Origin: Gaiellales bacterium
Lineage (GTDB): Bacteria > Actinomycetota > Thermoleophilia > Gaiellales > JAICJC01
Assembly: GCA_036403155.1 (NCBI GenBank)
Contig: DASWRM010000029.1
Location: 29,699-93,698, forward strand
Length of the DNA stretch: 64,000 bases
Direction of reading: 5' to 3'
The notes beneath the pieces were generated by a model. It was not told the origin of the DNA, searched no databases, and saw only the letters and a program-made list of their open reading frames with translations. The position numbers and the translations under genes were made by a program. Within the stretch, counting starts at the first letter, position 1. Each line of letters begins with the position of its first letter. Below are positions 35,406 to 43,361 of this stretch, piece after piece.

Positions 35406-36113
35406 ATGCGCCGACTGGCCATCGTCACGCTCCTGCTCCTGCTCGCCTACCCGGCAAGTGCGGGAGCGCACCCGGCCTTCCACCACGGGGCGCCCAACCA
35501 TCGCATCACCCGCAGCACGAGCACAAACTGGGCCGGGTACAGCGCGACGGGCTCGACCTACCACAGCGTCTCGGCGACGTGGAAGCAGCCGGCGGCGTCA
35601 TGCACGTCGGCCGACGGCTATTCCAGCTTCTGGGTCGGCCTGGACGGCGACGGGTCGAACACCGTCGAGCAGATCGGCACGGACGCCGACTGCAGCGGCG
35701 GCACGCCCGTGTACTACGCCTGGTATGAGATGTATCCCAAGTTCCCGGTCAACCTCTCGATGGCGATCCGGCCCGGAGACACCGTCACCGCGAGCGTCAC
35801 CACGACTGGCAACGGCAGCTTCACGCTGTCCATCCGCGACGCCACGACCGGCGCGTCGTTCACGACCACGCAGAAGCTGAAGCACGCCAAGCTGGCGTCG
35901 GCGGAGGTGATCGCCGAGGCGCCGAGCTCCGGCGGCGTCCTGCCGCTCGCGAACTTCGGCACGGTCAACTTCACCGCGGCGACCGTGAATGGGCAGTCGA
36001 TCGGCAGCTTCAACCCCGATCGCATCGACATGGTGTCGGGGTCCACGACGAAGGCGTCGACGTCCGCGCTGTCCGGCGGCACAGCCTTCTCGGTCGCCTG
36101 GAAGCACGCCTAG
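35406..36113 (+). CDS. Secreted G1-family glutamic peptidase (eqolisin-like)
   Basis: This 235-residue protein has a signal peptide (residues 1-21, LLLLLAYPASAGA). The mature part has the eqolisin beta-sandwich pattern: STNWAGYSATGSTYHSVSATW, SSFWVGLDGDGSNTVEQIGTDADC, YYAWYEMYP and LASAEVIAEAPS. The catalytic Gln is probably Gln89 (EQIG) and the catalytic Glu is probably Glu167 (AEVIAE). It would hydrolyse proteins outside the cell at acidic pH. Such peptidases are best known from fungi, with scattered bacterial members. GAAAGGA is upstream of the ATG, and a strong hairpin terminates the gene. Confidence 0.85.
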   Translation: MRRLAIVTLLLLLAYPASAGAHPAFHHGAPNHRITRSTSTNWAGYSATGSTYHSVSATWKQPAASCTSADGYSSFWVGLDGDGSNTVEQIGTDADCSGGTPVYYAWYEMYPKFPVNLSMAIRPGDTVTASVTTTGNGSFTLSIRDATTGASFTTTQKLKHAKLASAEVIAEAPSSGGVLPLANFGTVNFTAATVNGQSIGSFNPDRIDMVSGSTTKASTSALSGGTAFSVAWKHA

Positions 36114-36120
36114 CCTGTTC

Positions 36121-36154
36121 GTCACTCGCCGGAGCGGCTGCTCCGGCGAGTGAC
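36121..36154. terminator. Bidirectional hairpin terminator
   Basis: GTCACTCGCCGGAGC, loop GGCT, then GCTCCGGCGAGTGAC form a perfect 15-bp stem. It lies between the convergent peptidase and MFS genes and can serve both. Confidence 0.75.
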
Positions 36155-36173
36155 CCCCGTCGGGCCGTGGCGG

Positions 36174-37466
36174 CTACGGACCCCGAGACCGCGAGCGCAG
36201 CGCGTCGCGCCGCGGCCGTGCCGGAGCGTCGGCCGGCTCGATGTCCGCGAACCGGTCGACGTGGCGAAGTGCCGGGAAGCGCCAGGCCCAGACGGCCGCC
36301 ACGACGATCGACGCCGCCCCGCCCAGCACGACCGCGGGGACGGCGCCGATGACGGCCGCCGCCACGCCGGACTCGAACGCGCCCAGTTCGTTCGAGGCTC
36401 CGATGAAGACGCGTTCCACGGCTGCAACGCGGCCCCGGAGCGCCGGCGGTGTGAACAGCGGGCCGATCGTGGCGCGCAGCAGCATGCTGACCATGTCTGC
36501 AGCGGCGAGGCCGGCGAGCGCAACCAGCGACAACGCGAAGCTCCGCGACAGGCCGAACAGCACCGTGCAGGCGCCGTAGCCTGCAACCACCACGAACAGC
36601 GTGACGCCGACGCGCCGGCGGAGCGGACGCGCGCTGAGGACGATCCCCATGATCAGCGCACCCGCACCCGGCGCGGCTCGGAGAAGGCCGTTGCCGACGG
36701 CTCCGACGTGGAGGATGTCGCTCGAGAACACGGGGAGCAGCGCGGTCACTCCGCCGAACAGAACGGCCATCAGGTCGAGCGAGATGGCGCCGAGCAGCGG
36801 AGGCACCGAGAGGATGAACCGCACGCCGGCGAGGGCGTCCGAGAGCGTCGCCTCCTGCTCTTCCACATGGGCGGCGCCGATCGCCGCCGGCAGAGCGGCG
36901 ATCCCGGCGGCCGCGAGGGCCGACGCCCCGGCGGCGAGCAGGTACGGCACGGGGTTGCCGAGCCGCTGGAGGATGCCGCCGAGGGCGGGCCCAGCGATGA
37001 CGGCCGCCTGGGACGTCGACGTCGCTATCGCCACCATGCGTGCCAGTGCCGCGGGCGGAACCGCCGCCGCAAGCAGCGGGCTGACCGCCGGATTGGCCAC
37101 AGCGTTCGCAAGGCCGACACCGAACGCGAGCGCGTAGAGCGGCCACACGGCCGTGTCACCGGCGGCCGCGTCCGCGGCAAGTCCCAGCGTCACCACGGCG
37201 AGGCCGGCCAGCCCGGCGAGCCCGACCCAGCGGCGGTCGCGGCGGTCGGCGAGGTGGCCTGCCGGAATGGCGAGCACCGCCGCCGGCACGAACTCTGCGA
37301 GCCCCAGCAACCCCAGCACCAGGGGATCGTGCGCGCGTGCATACGCCTGCCACCCCAGGGCGGTGGTCGTGGCGCCGAGCGCCAGACCCTGCAGCAGCTC
37401 GACGCCGACCAGCAGCGCGACGGCGCGGTCGCGCACAAGCGCCCATGCGGTGAGCTCGTCGTGCAC
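36174..37466 (-). CDS. MFS transporter, EntS/MFS_3-like exporter
   Basis: This 430-residue protein has twelve hydrophobic helices. The cytoplasmic loop motif between helices 2 and 3 is AGHLADRRDRRWV, the MFS signature. GPALGGILQRLG in helix 5 and the text GVTALLPVFSSDILHVGAVGNGLLRAAPGAGAL are typical of the MFS_3 (EntS, enterobactin exporter) branch. The substrate is unknown, with drugs or siderophores the usual cases. The convergent neighbour is the G1 peptidase. Confidence 0.82.
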   Translation of the reverse strand: MHDELTAWALVRDRAVALLVGVELLQGLALGATTTALGWQAYARAHDPLVLGLLGLAEFVPAAVLAIPAGHLADRRDRRWVGLAGLAGLAVVTLGLAADAAAGDTAVWPLYALAFGVGLANAVANPAVSPLLAAAVPPAALARMVAIATSTSQAAVIAGPALGGILQRLGNPVPYLLAAGASALAAAGIAALPAAIGAAHVEEQEATLSDALAGVRFILSVPPLLGAISLDLMAVLFGGVTALLPVFSSDILHVGAVGNGLLRAAPGAGALIMGIVLSARPLRRRVGVTLFVVVAGYGACTVLFGLSRSFALSLVALAGLAAADMVSMLLRATIGPLFTPPALRGRVAAVERVFIGASNELGAFESGVAAAVIGAVPAVVLGGAASIVVAAVWAWRFPALRHVDRFADIEPADAPARPRRDALRSRSRGP

Positions 37467-37508
37467 GCCGGCAGCATGTCACGGGGTTTTCGGATCGAAC
37501 CCTGACCG

Positions 37509-37528
37509 ATACTTGCGCCGTCAAGTAT
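37509..37528. promoter_or_regulatory. Palindromic operator before the luciferase-like gene
   Basis: ATACTTG-CGCCGT-CAAGTAT is a perfect inverted repeat with a 6-base spacer, ending 7 bases before the GTG/ATG starts. ATACTTG also occurs in the region before the ArsR-type gene at 41013-41026, so both sites could be read by the same regulator. Confidence 0.5.
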
Positions 37529-37535
37529 AGTTTCC

Positions 37536-38567
37536 GTGATGACCCACCCCAAGCGCATCGGCTTTCTCTCCTTCGGTCACTGGCATCCAGCGGGCGGCAT
37601 GACCAACAGCGCCGCGGACGCGCTGCTGCAGACGGTGGAGCTGGCGGTCGCCGCCGAGGAGATCGGCATCGACGGCGCGTTCGTTCGCGTCCACCATTTC
37701 GCCCGGCAGCTGGGCTCGCCGTTCCCCCTGCTCGCCGCCATCGGCGTGCGCACGAGCCGTATCGAGATCGGCACCGGCGTCATCGACATGCGCTACGAGA
37801 ACCCCCTCTACATGGCCGAGGATGCCGGCGCCGCCGACCTGCTCGCCGGCGGGCGCCTCCAGCTCGGCATCAGCCGCGGATCGCCGGAGCCGGCGTGGCG
37901 CGGCGCCGAGGCGTTCGGCCACTCGCTCGAGGCCGAGGACGTGTGGGAAAAGACGGCGCGCTTTCGCGCGGCGATCGCGGGCGCGGGGGTCGTGCACGCC
38001 GACGCGGGCGGGCGGCCGGCGGAGGCGACGCTCGCGGTGCAGCCGCAGTCGCCGGGCCTTGCCGACCGCATCTGGTGGGGCTCGGGAACCCGCGCGTCCG
38101 CCGTGTCGACCGCCGAGCTCGGCATGAACCTGATGAGCTCGACCCTGCTCTTGGAGGACACCCAGGTGCCGTTCGACGAGCTGCAGGCAGAGCAGATCCA
38201 GCTCTTCCGCGACTCGTGGGCAGAGGCCGGCCACACGCGCGAGCCGCGCGTCTCGGTCAGCCGCAGCGTCATCCCGATCACGTCGGATCTCGACCGGCGG
38301 CTGTTCGGAGGAGATCCGAACGAGGACCAGGTCGGCTGGCTGGACGGCGCAATGGCCCGCTTCGGCCGCACCTACACCGGCGAGCCCGACCGGATCGCCG
38401 AGGAGCTTGCGCAGGACGCGGCGGTCAAGGCCGCCGACACGGTGCTGCTCACGGTCCCGAACCAGCTCGGGGTCGACTACAACGCACGGCTGCTCGAGAC
38501 GATCGCCCGGCACATCGCACCCGCCATCGGCTGGAGCGCGACGACCGCCGCTTCGGCGAGCGCCTGA
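37536..38567 (+). CDS. Luciferase-like (LLM-class) flavin-dependent oxidoreductase
   Basis: This protein of 342-343 residues is a bacterial-luciferase-fold monooxygenase that uses reduced FMN. Features are IGFLSFGHWHPAGGMTNS at the N-terminus, AFVRVHHFARQLGSPFPLLAAIGVRTSRIEIGTGVIDMRYENPLYMAEDAGAADLL, and GRLQLGISRGSPEPAWRG. The substrate cannot be predicted. GTG 37536 and ATG 37539 are adjacent starts. The operator 7 bases upstream suggests tight repression by an unlinked or nearby regulator. Confidence 0.82.
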   Translation: MMTHPKRIGFLSFGHWHPAGGMTNSAADALLQTVELAVAAEEIGIDGAFVRVHHFARQLGSPFPLLAAIGVRTSRIEIGTGVIDMRYENPLYMAEDAGAADLLAGGRLQLGISRGSPEPAWRGAEAFGHSLEAEDVWEKTARFRAAIAGAGVVHADAGGRPAEATLAVQPQSPGLADRIWWGSGTRASAVSTAELGMNLMSSTLLLEDTQVPFDELQAEQIQLFRDSWAEAGHTREPRVSVSRSVIPITSDLDRRLFGGDPNEDQVGWLDGAMARFGRTYTGEPDRIAEELAQDAAVKAADTVLLTVPNQLGVDYNARLLETIARHIAPAIGWSATTAASASA

Positions 38568-38573
38568 CCGCGG

Positions 38574-38915
38574 TCAGCGCGTGGCGCGGCCGGGCTTGGC
38601 GCCGTCCGGCGGCCGGGAGAGCTCGACGACCCAGAAATGCGGCTCCCGAGTCACGATGCGACCGCCGTCGTCCGGCATGATGTGGTCGGGCAGGACCACG
38701 TAGTGGTTTGGTCGGGCGGTGGCCGCCTCGTACTCGTCGAGCGTCACGGCCACGGGTTCCAGGCAGTCGTCGCTCGTGCACTCGCAGACGAACGGGGCCC
38801 GCTCATCGGTGGGGGTGACCTCGTGTTCCATGTCCCACCGGCGCTGGTTGTGGGACTGGAAGAGGCGGACGTTTTTTCGGGCCGGCGTGGGAGCCGGCGG
38901 TGAGGTATCACGCAT
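38574..38915 (-). CDS. Actinobacterial small protein with FVCEC motif
   Basis: This 113-residue protein has KNVRLFQSHNQRRWD near the start, then FVCECTSDDCLEPVAVTLDEYEA and NHYVVLPDHIMPDDGGRIVTREPHFWVVEL. This pattern, with CEC/C cysteines that may hold a metal followed by an EYE helix and a PDH turn, is familiar from many small unnamed actinobacterial proteins. The function is unknown. I chose ATG 38915; ATG 38831 is possible. It is convergent with the luciferase-like gene, 6 bases apart. Confidence 0.6.
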   Translation of the reverse strand: MRDTSPPAPTPARKNVRLFQSHNQRRWDMEHEVTPTDERAPFVCECTSDDCLEPVAVTLDEYEAATARPNHYVVLPDHIMPDDGGRIVTREPHFWVVELSRPPDGAKPGRATR

Positions 38916-39152
38916 GCCGGAAAAGGGTCGGGCTGGCCACCTGCTTGACCGACGGACCACAGTCTACCCGATGCCTGGAGGCCGTCTCAACGACGCGCGC
39001 GACGAGCGTCCTGCGCATGGGCGCGGAGCAATGCTCGGGGTCCCCGGCCGGTTGCGCGAGCGTTCGAAATCGTTCCACCTCTCGCCCGTGTGCGAGCGTA
39101 GAGTCGCCGCAACCGGCGAGCGGCCCGCTCGCCACGAGCGATTGGAGCGGTC

Positions 39153-39665
39153 ATGAAGCGACTCTTTCTGTCGTCCGTCGTGCTTGCGGTGGTGGTCGCT
39201 GTGTCCGGGTGGACGGTCAGCCGCGGCGCGGACGCCGCTGCGGCACCGAAGGCGGCGGCGCACGCTGCATCGGAATCGCCCGTCGTGCGGACGATCGTCT
39301 ACCACGCCCGTGAGCCCTTCCCGCCGAAGTTCTTCGACATCGCCAAGCCGGCCGGCCTGGGCCCGGGTGACGAGGGCGTCGAGAAGGAGATCCTGTCCGT
39401 CAACGGCAAGCGCATCGGCTATGACCTGCTGCACTTCTCCGCAATCACGGGGCCGCGCCCTGACGTGATCGTCCAGGGCGTCCTCATACTGCGCGATGGC
39501 CAGATTGCGATTCAGGGAGAGACGACGTTCCAGCGGATCCGCGTGGCGGTCGTCGGCGGAACCGGTGCCTACCAGGGCGTGAGCGGCCAGCTGACGGTGC
39601 TTCGCACCCTCCCCGGGCCAGGCGAAGTCGACGTGGATCGCCTTCGGTTGGTGTTCCCAGGCTGA
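39153..39665 (+). CDS. Secreted allene-oxide-cyclase/dirigent-like barrel protein
   Basis: This 170-residue protein has a signal peptide (residues 1-27) and an eight-strand barrel pattern. Key text is GDEGVEKEILSVNGKRIGYDLLHF, DVIVQGVLILRDGQIAIQGETTF and VAVVGGTGAYQGVSGQLTVLRTL. The last, G-G-T-G-A-Y-x-G-x-x-G, is characteristic of the AOC/dirigent fold. Bacterial members of this fold are not well characterised. A normal GAGCGGTC precedes the ATG. It stands alone. Confidence 0.7.
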   Translation: MKRLFLSSVVLAVVVAVSGWTVSRGADAAAAPKAAAHAASESPVVRTIVYHAREPFPPKFFDIAKPAGLGPGDEGVEKEILSVNGKRIGYDLLHFSAITGPRPDVIVQGVLILRDGQIAIQGETTFQRIRVAVVGGTGAYQGVSGQLTVLRTLPGPGEVDVDRLRLVFPG

Positions 39666-39814
39666 TTCCCACGGCACCGAGTCGCTTCCCACCAAGCCCG
39701 ACCAGCGCGGTGTAATCGCTCGACCGAAGGCGGTGGGCGTCTCGGCCCGCGGAGTGACCGATTGTGCTGTTCGGTACATCTGCGGTGAGTCGCCCTACCG
39801 CGCCGGAACCCCGC

Positions 39815-40396
39815 CTAGGTCTTCGGCTCGACCACCCTCGTCATGACCCATCGGTGCTTGCCGATCCTGCGGTCGCGCGTGAATCCGAAGCGCTCGTAGG
39901 TCGACAGCGCGCCGTTGAAGAGGAAGCCCGCCGGCACTCCTTCGGCGTCCTCCGGATATCCCTCGACGACCCCGCCGCCCATCTTCGCTATCAGGTCAAG
40001 CGCGCCGGCGAGGCCCGCGGTCGCCACGCCCTGTCGCCGGTGGCCCTTGCCGACGAAGTTGCATGCGATCCGCCAGTCCGGCGCGGTGGACTGCCCTTTC
40101 TCGTAGGCGGCGCGGCTCTTGATCCGCGGAAGCTCCGCCGGTGAGCCGAACTGGCACCAGCCGACGCAGTCGTCCCCTTGGAACACGAGCGCCGCGTGGG
40201 TCGTGCGGTCACGGACACGCGCGTGTTTGCGTTGCCGGTTCAGCTCCGCCGTTGTCGCCTTGTCGCCGCCCTCGGGGTGGAAGCCGATGCACCAGCATCC
40301 GCCGAAGACGCCATTGTTCTGCTCGACGAGAGCCGCGAACGCATCCCAGGTCGTCTCGTCGAGTGCCTTGATCGTGTACGGGGACGTGTCGGTCAC
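39815..40396 (-). CDS. GNAT-family N-acetyltransferase
   Basis: This 193-residue enzyme has the GNAT fold. The acetyl-CoA motif is VGKGHRRQGVATAGLAGALDLI (about residues 117-138). WCIGFHPEGG and DDCVGWCQFG precede it, and FGFTRDRRIGKHRWVMTRVV closes it. This form, with WCxxFH near residue 35, is common in actinobacteria and has no firm substrate. The GTG start lies within the hydrolase stop (GTGA), so the two are coupled. Confidence 0.8.
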   Translation of the reverse strand: MTDTSPYTIKALDETTWDAFAALVEQNNGVFGGCWCIGFHPEGGDKATTAELNRQRKHARVRDRTTHAALVFQGDDCVGWCQFGSPAELPRIKSRAAYEKGQSTAPDWRIACNFVGKGHRRQGVATAGLAGALDLIAKMGGGVVEGYPEDAEGVPAGFLFNGALSTYERFGFTRDRRIGKHRWVMTRVVEPKT

Positions 40397-40989
40397 CGGC
40401 TCGCCTGCGTCCGGCCGTCGGGAAGCATGTCGAGGAACCGCCCCACCCGTTCCGTGAGCAGCGCCGCGGCCGCGGCATCGTAGGCGGGCAGTGAGGAGTC
40501 GGCGAACAGATGCTCAGAACCGGGGTAGAGGAACAGCTCGGCGAGGGGGCTCGAGTCAACGAGTGCACGCGCCGCCGCAATGTCCTCGAGGAAGAACTCG
40601 TCGCCCTCCTTCCCGTGCACCTGCACGGGCACATCGTGCGGCCAGGCCTCGCCGAACTCGGAGACCGGGAGGCAGGAATACATGAGCAGCGCACCCCGGG
40701 CGCCGGCACGCGTCTGGGCGAGCCGCTGTGCGGCCATCACGCCGAACGAGAATCCCGCGTAGACGACCTCCCGGCGGATCTCGGCGGCGGCTGCCACGCC
40801 GCGTTCCACGAGCGTGCCGAACCCCGCTTCCTCGGCAAACGCGAGACCCTCTTCCAGCGTGTCGAACGTCTTCCCGTCGAACAGGTCAGGCGTGTGCACG
40901 ACGTGCCCCGCCGCCCGCAGCTCGTCGGCGAAGGAGCGCACACCCTCTGTCAGTCCCTGGACGTGGTGGTAGAGCACAACCTCGGTCAT
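40393..40989 (-). CDS. Dienelactone-hydrolase-family alpha/beta hydrolase
   Basis: This 198-residue enzyme has an alpha/beta-hydrolase fold. The nucleophile elbow is AGFSFGVMAAQ, so Ser replaces the Cys of classical dienelactone hydrolases. The acid Asp is probably in VHGKEGDEFF, and the His is in GSEHLFADSS. HHVQGLTEGVRSFADELRAAGH at the start is typical of this group. It is first in a two-gene operon with the acetyltransferase, divergent from an ArsR-type regulator that may control it. Confidence 0.8.
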   Translation of the reverse strand: MTEVVLYHHVQGLTEGVRSFADELRAAGHVVHTPDLFDGKTFDTLEEGLAFAEEAGFGTLVERGVAAAAEIRREVVYAGFSFGVMAAQRLAQTRAGARGALLMYSCLPVSEFGEAWPHDVPVQVHGKEGDEFFLEDIAAARALVDSSPLAELFLYPGSEHLFADSSLPAYDAAAAALLTERVGRFLDMLPDGRTQASR

Positions 40990-41012
40990 CGGACCTCCCC
41001 CAAGACAAATGA

Positions 41013-41026
41013 TCCAAATACTTGGA
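41013..41026. promoter_or_regulatory. Near-palindrome between hydrolase and ArsR-type genes
   Basis: TCCAAATACTTGGA has 5-bp perfect arms (TCCAA/TTGGA) with one internal mismatch pair. It lies in the 63-base divergent gap, is AT-rich for this genome and shares ATACTTG with the operator at 37509-37528. Confidence 0.4.
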
Positions 41027-41052
41027 ACATTCTACACCGTTAGTCTATTGAG

Positions 41053-41646
41053 GTGATGGTAGCCAGTCCGAGCCCGCCCGACTACGACCTCGCCGACCGC
41101 ATCGCGCTGACGAAACCGTCCCAGGTGAAGGCGATCGGCCATCCCGTTCGCACGGCCATCCTCGGCCTCCTGCACGAGCGGGCCGCGACGGTGAACGAGC
41201 TGGCAGTCGCGCTCCGCCGCCCGAAGAGCACCGTCGCGCATCACGTCAAGGTACTGAACCAGGAGGGGCTGCTGCGGGTGGTGCGGACCCGCCGCGTCCG
41301 GGCGATCGAGGAGCGGTTCTACGGGCGGACGGCGCGGATGTTCTACGTCGCCGTCGAGCGCACCACAGACGGCGACGAGATGCCTCGCGACTTCAACGAC
41401 TTCGAGGTGGCCGCCGGCGAGTCGGCGGCCGCGTTCCGAAGCGGCAGGCTCTGGGGCTTCATCCGGCACGCGCGGATCACCGAGCAGCAGGCCTCGGCGT
41501 TCTGGGAGCGGATGGCGGAGCTGGTGGAAGAGTTCGACCGGCTTCCGCGCAACGGCGACACCATGTACGGATTCGCCGTTGGCGTGTATCCCACCGACTA
41601 TCCGACCCTGCCCAGCGGCGACGCCGCGCCACGGCTACCGGGGTAG
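41053..41646 (+). CDS. ArsR/HTH_20-type winged-helix regulator
   Basis: This 197-residue protein has an N-terminal winged helix (about residues 25-95): VKAIGHPVRTAILGLLHERAATVNELAVALRRPKSTVAHHVKVLNQEGLLRVVRTR, the ArsR/HTH_20 pattern. The C-terminal half (FWERMAELVEEFDRLPRNGDTMYGFAVGVYPTD) is helical and may bind a ligand or dimerise. No metal-binding Cys cluster is present. GTG 41053 and ATG 41056 are both possible, with GAGG just upstream. It is divergent from the hydrolase operon and probably controls it. Confidence 0.8.
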   Translation: MMVASPSPPDYDLADRIALTKPSQVKAIGHPVRTAILGLLHERAATVNELAVALRRPKSTVAHHVKVLNQEGLLRVVRTRRVRAIEERFYGRTARMFYVAVERTTDGDEMPRDFNDFEVAAGESAAAFRSGRLWGFIRHARITEQQASAFWERMAELVEEFDRLPRNGDTMYGFAVGVYPTDYPTLPSGDAAPRLPG

Positions 41647-41728
41647 TCGTGGTGTGCCACACCGGCCGCGACCCTGCCGGGGAAGGCCCAGTCGTTTCCT
41701 TCGCGGGAGCCGGGGGTACCGGCGCGGC

Positions 41729-42580
41729 GTGATCTTCTTCGGATCGGGCCGGCTGTTTCTGCTTCCGCTGCTGCTGTTCTTCCTGGCGCCGCTGTTCTTC
41801 TACTCGCCCCTCGTTGCGCTCGTGCTGGTGGCCGTGGTCGTGCTCGTCAGCGTCTCGGCCGGCAGAGGGCGCCGGGCCGGTGTCGGGCCGGCGCGTGGGG
41901 TGCCCGAGCTTGCGCCGCAGGATCCCCACGCCTTTGAGGACGTTCGCAGGACGGCGGAGGAAGACATACTCAGCCTTGCCGATGAGATCCGCGCGCTCGA
42001 CCTCGATATCGAGATGCCCGGTGTCTCGTCAGAAGCTCGCGCCGATTACATGCACGCGGTCGACCAGTACGACCGTGCGCAGGCCGCACTGGAGCGCGCA
42101 CGTTCCCCGCGGGACATGGGCGCCGTCTCATCGGCGGTCGACGAGGGGCGGTTTGCGATCACGTCGACCAGAGCGCGCCTCGCAGGCAAGCCGCCGCCGG
42201 AGCGGCGGCCGCCGTGCTTCTTCGATCCGCGGCACGGCCCGTCTGTCCGCAACGTCGTCTGGACGCCACCCGGCGGCACGCCCCGTCCTGTCCCGGTCTG
42301 CGCGGCGGATGCCATTTCGTTGGAGGAAGGAAGCCAGCCGCACGCCCGCCGGGTGCGCGTGGGCGATCGCCAGGTGCCGTACTGGAACGCTCCCTCCTAC
42401 TACGGGCCCTGGGCCGGCGGCTATTTCAGCCCATTCGGCATGCTGCTCCCGGGCCTCCTGCTGGGATCCACGGTGGGCGCCGGCATGTACGCCATGGACA
42501 CGTTCGACGACATGGGCGACCCGGGGGACGGCTATTCCGATTCCGGAGACGGCGGCGGCGACGTGTCCGCCGGCTGGTAG
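41729..42580 (+). CDS. Hypothetical membrane-anchored protein with Gly/Asp-rich tail
   Basis: This 283-residue protein has two adjoining hydrophobic helices near the N-terminus (LFLLPLLLFFLAPLFFYS and LVALVLVAVVVLVSVSA). A helical region (AFEDVRRTAEEDILSLADEIRALDLDIEMP) and a soluble domain follow, the latter with PPCFFDPRHGPSVRNVVWTPPGG and a basic/acidic mix. A third hydrophobic stretch (SPFGMLLPGLLLGSTVGAGMYAM) leads to a Gly/Asp-rich tail. I recognise no family. The GTG at 41729 is the likely start, since the frame upstream overlaps the regulator gene. Confidence 0.6.
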   Translation: MIFFGSGRLFLLPLLLFFLAPLFFYSPLVALVLVAVVVLVSVSAGRGRRAGVGPARGVPELAPQDPHAFEDVRRTAEEDILSLADEIRALDLDIEMPGVSSEARADYMHAVDQYDRAQAALERARSPRDMGAVSSAVDEGRFAITSTRARLAGKPPPERRPPCFFDPRHGPSVRNVVWTPPGGTPRPVPVCAADAISLEEGSQPHARRVRVGDRQVPYWNAPSYYGPWAGGYFSPFGMLLPGLLLGSTVGAGMYAMDTFDDMGDPGDGYSDSGDGGGDVSAGW

Positions 42581-42689
42581 TCGCGGAGACCTCTCAGGCG
42601 GTGGTGAGTTCATCATCGCGCGTCGCCCGCCGCCCAGCTCTAGCCGAGCCGTCTGCTTCAATCGCGCATTCGTCTTCTGGGGAGGCTCC

Positions 42690-43163
42690 GTGATCAAGTT
42701 CTGGCTATTCGTTCACCTTGCCGGGCTCGTGCTGCTTGCGGCCGGAGTCGGTATCGCGAACGTGTCCGGCATCATGATGAGCAAGTCGGTTTCGCCCACC
42801 ATGCTCGCGATGTGGAGCAAGCTCAACCATCGTGTGGAGCATGTCGCGACGCTCCCTGGCGCGCTCATCCTCCTCGTCGCCGGAACGGTGCTGGTTGACA
42901 AGGAAGGATGGGACTACACCACCGGTTGGGTCGTGGCGGCCTACATCCTCTGGGTCGTTGCCGTGTTCCTGGGCGCCGGCGTCCTCGGCCGCCATGCCAG
43001 CCGGGTTCACCGGCTCGCGACCGCTGAAGTCGCGAACGGAGACCAGACGAGCGTCGAGGCCGCTCGCGCGGCCCGCTCGCCCGTCGGCCCGGTGGTCGGT
43101 AACCTGCTCAACGTCATCGTGCTGGTCTTCCTGTACCTGATGATCTACAAGCCTGGGAGCTGA
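42690..43163 (+). CDS. DUF2269-like membrane protein
   Basis: This 157-residue protein has four helices: IKFWLFVHLAGLVLLAAGVGIANVSGI, HVATLPGALILLVAGTVLV, WVVAAYILWVVAVFLGAGVLG, and PVVGNLLNVIVLVFLYLMIY. The first helix with HLAGLVLLAAGVG and the central cytoplasmic/histidine-containing turns match DUF2269. The role is unknown. GGGGAGG sits 5 bases before the GTG, an excellent ribosome binding site. Confidence 0.65.
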   Translation: MIKFWLFVHLAGLVLLAAGVGIANVSGIMMSKSVSPTMLAMWSKLNHRVEHVATLPGALILLVAGTVLVDKEGWDYTTGWVVAAYILWVVAVFLGAGVLGRHASRVHRLATAEVANGDQTSVEAARAARSPVGPVVGNLLNVIVLVFLYLMIYKPGS

Positions 43164-43208
43164 CGGCTGACCTCAAGGTCGATGTATGCGCCGGAAGTGT
43201 TTGCTCGT

Positions 43209-43361
43209 CGGCCCGCGTATGCAACCAGGCGAGGACCGACCCAGGCGCGCACCCAGCCACCCGCGCGCCCGCCTGGCCATCAGCCCGGCGGGCGCAAGGG
43301 AGGTCAGATCGGCGTGGTGTCCTCCGGCGCACGGGTGAAGTCGAGGTTCTCATCAAGAGGC
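43209..43361. repeat. Direct repeat copy A (permease 3' end and trailer)
   Basis: This 153-bp sequence aligns without gaps to 49663-49815 with 17 mismatches by hand count (about 89%). It contains the last 18 codons of the permease gene (ending EDTTPI) and about 95 bases after its stop. Blocks of 30 identical bases occur around the stop codon. Confidence 0.85.

Noticed and set aside
41651..41663. GGTGTG-C-CACACC as a terminator
   Set aside because: A one-base centre cannot form a hairpin loop; it may be a chance palindrome.
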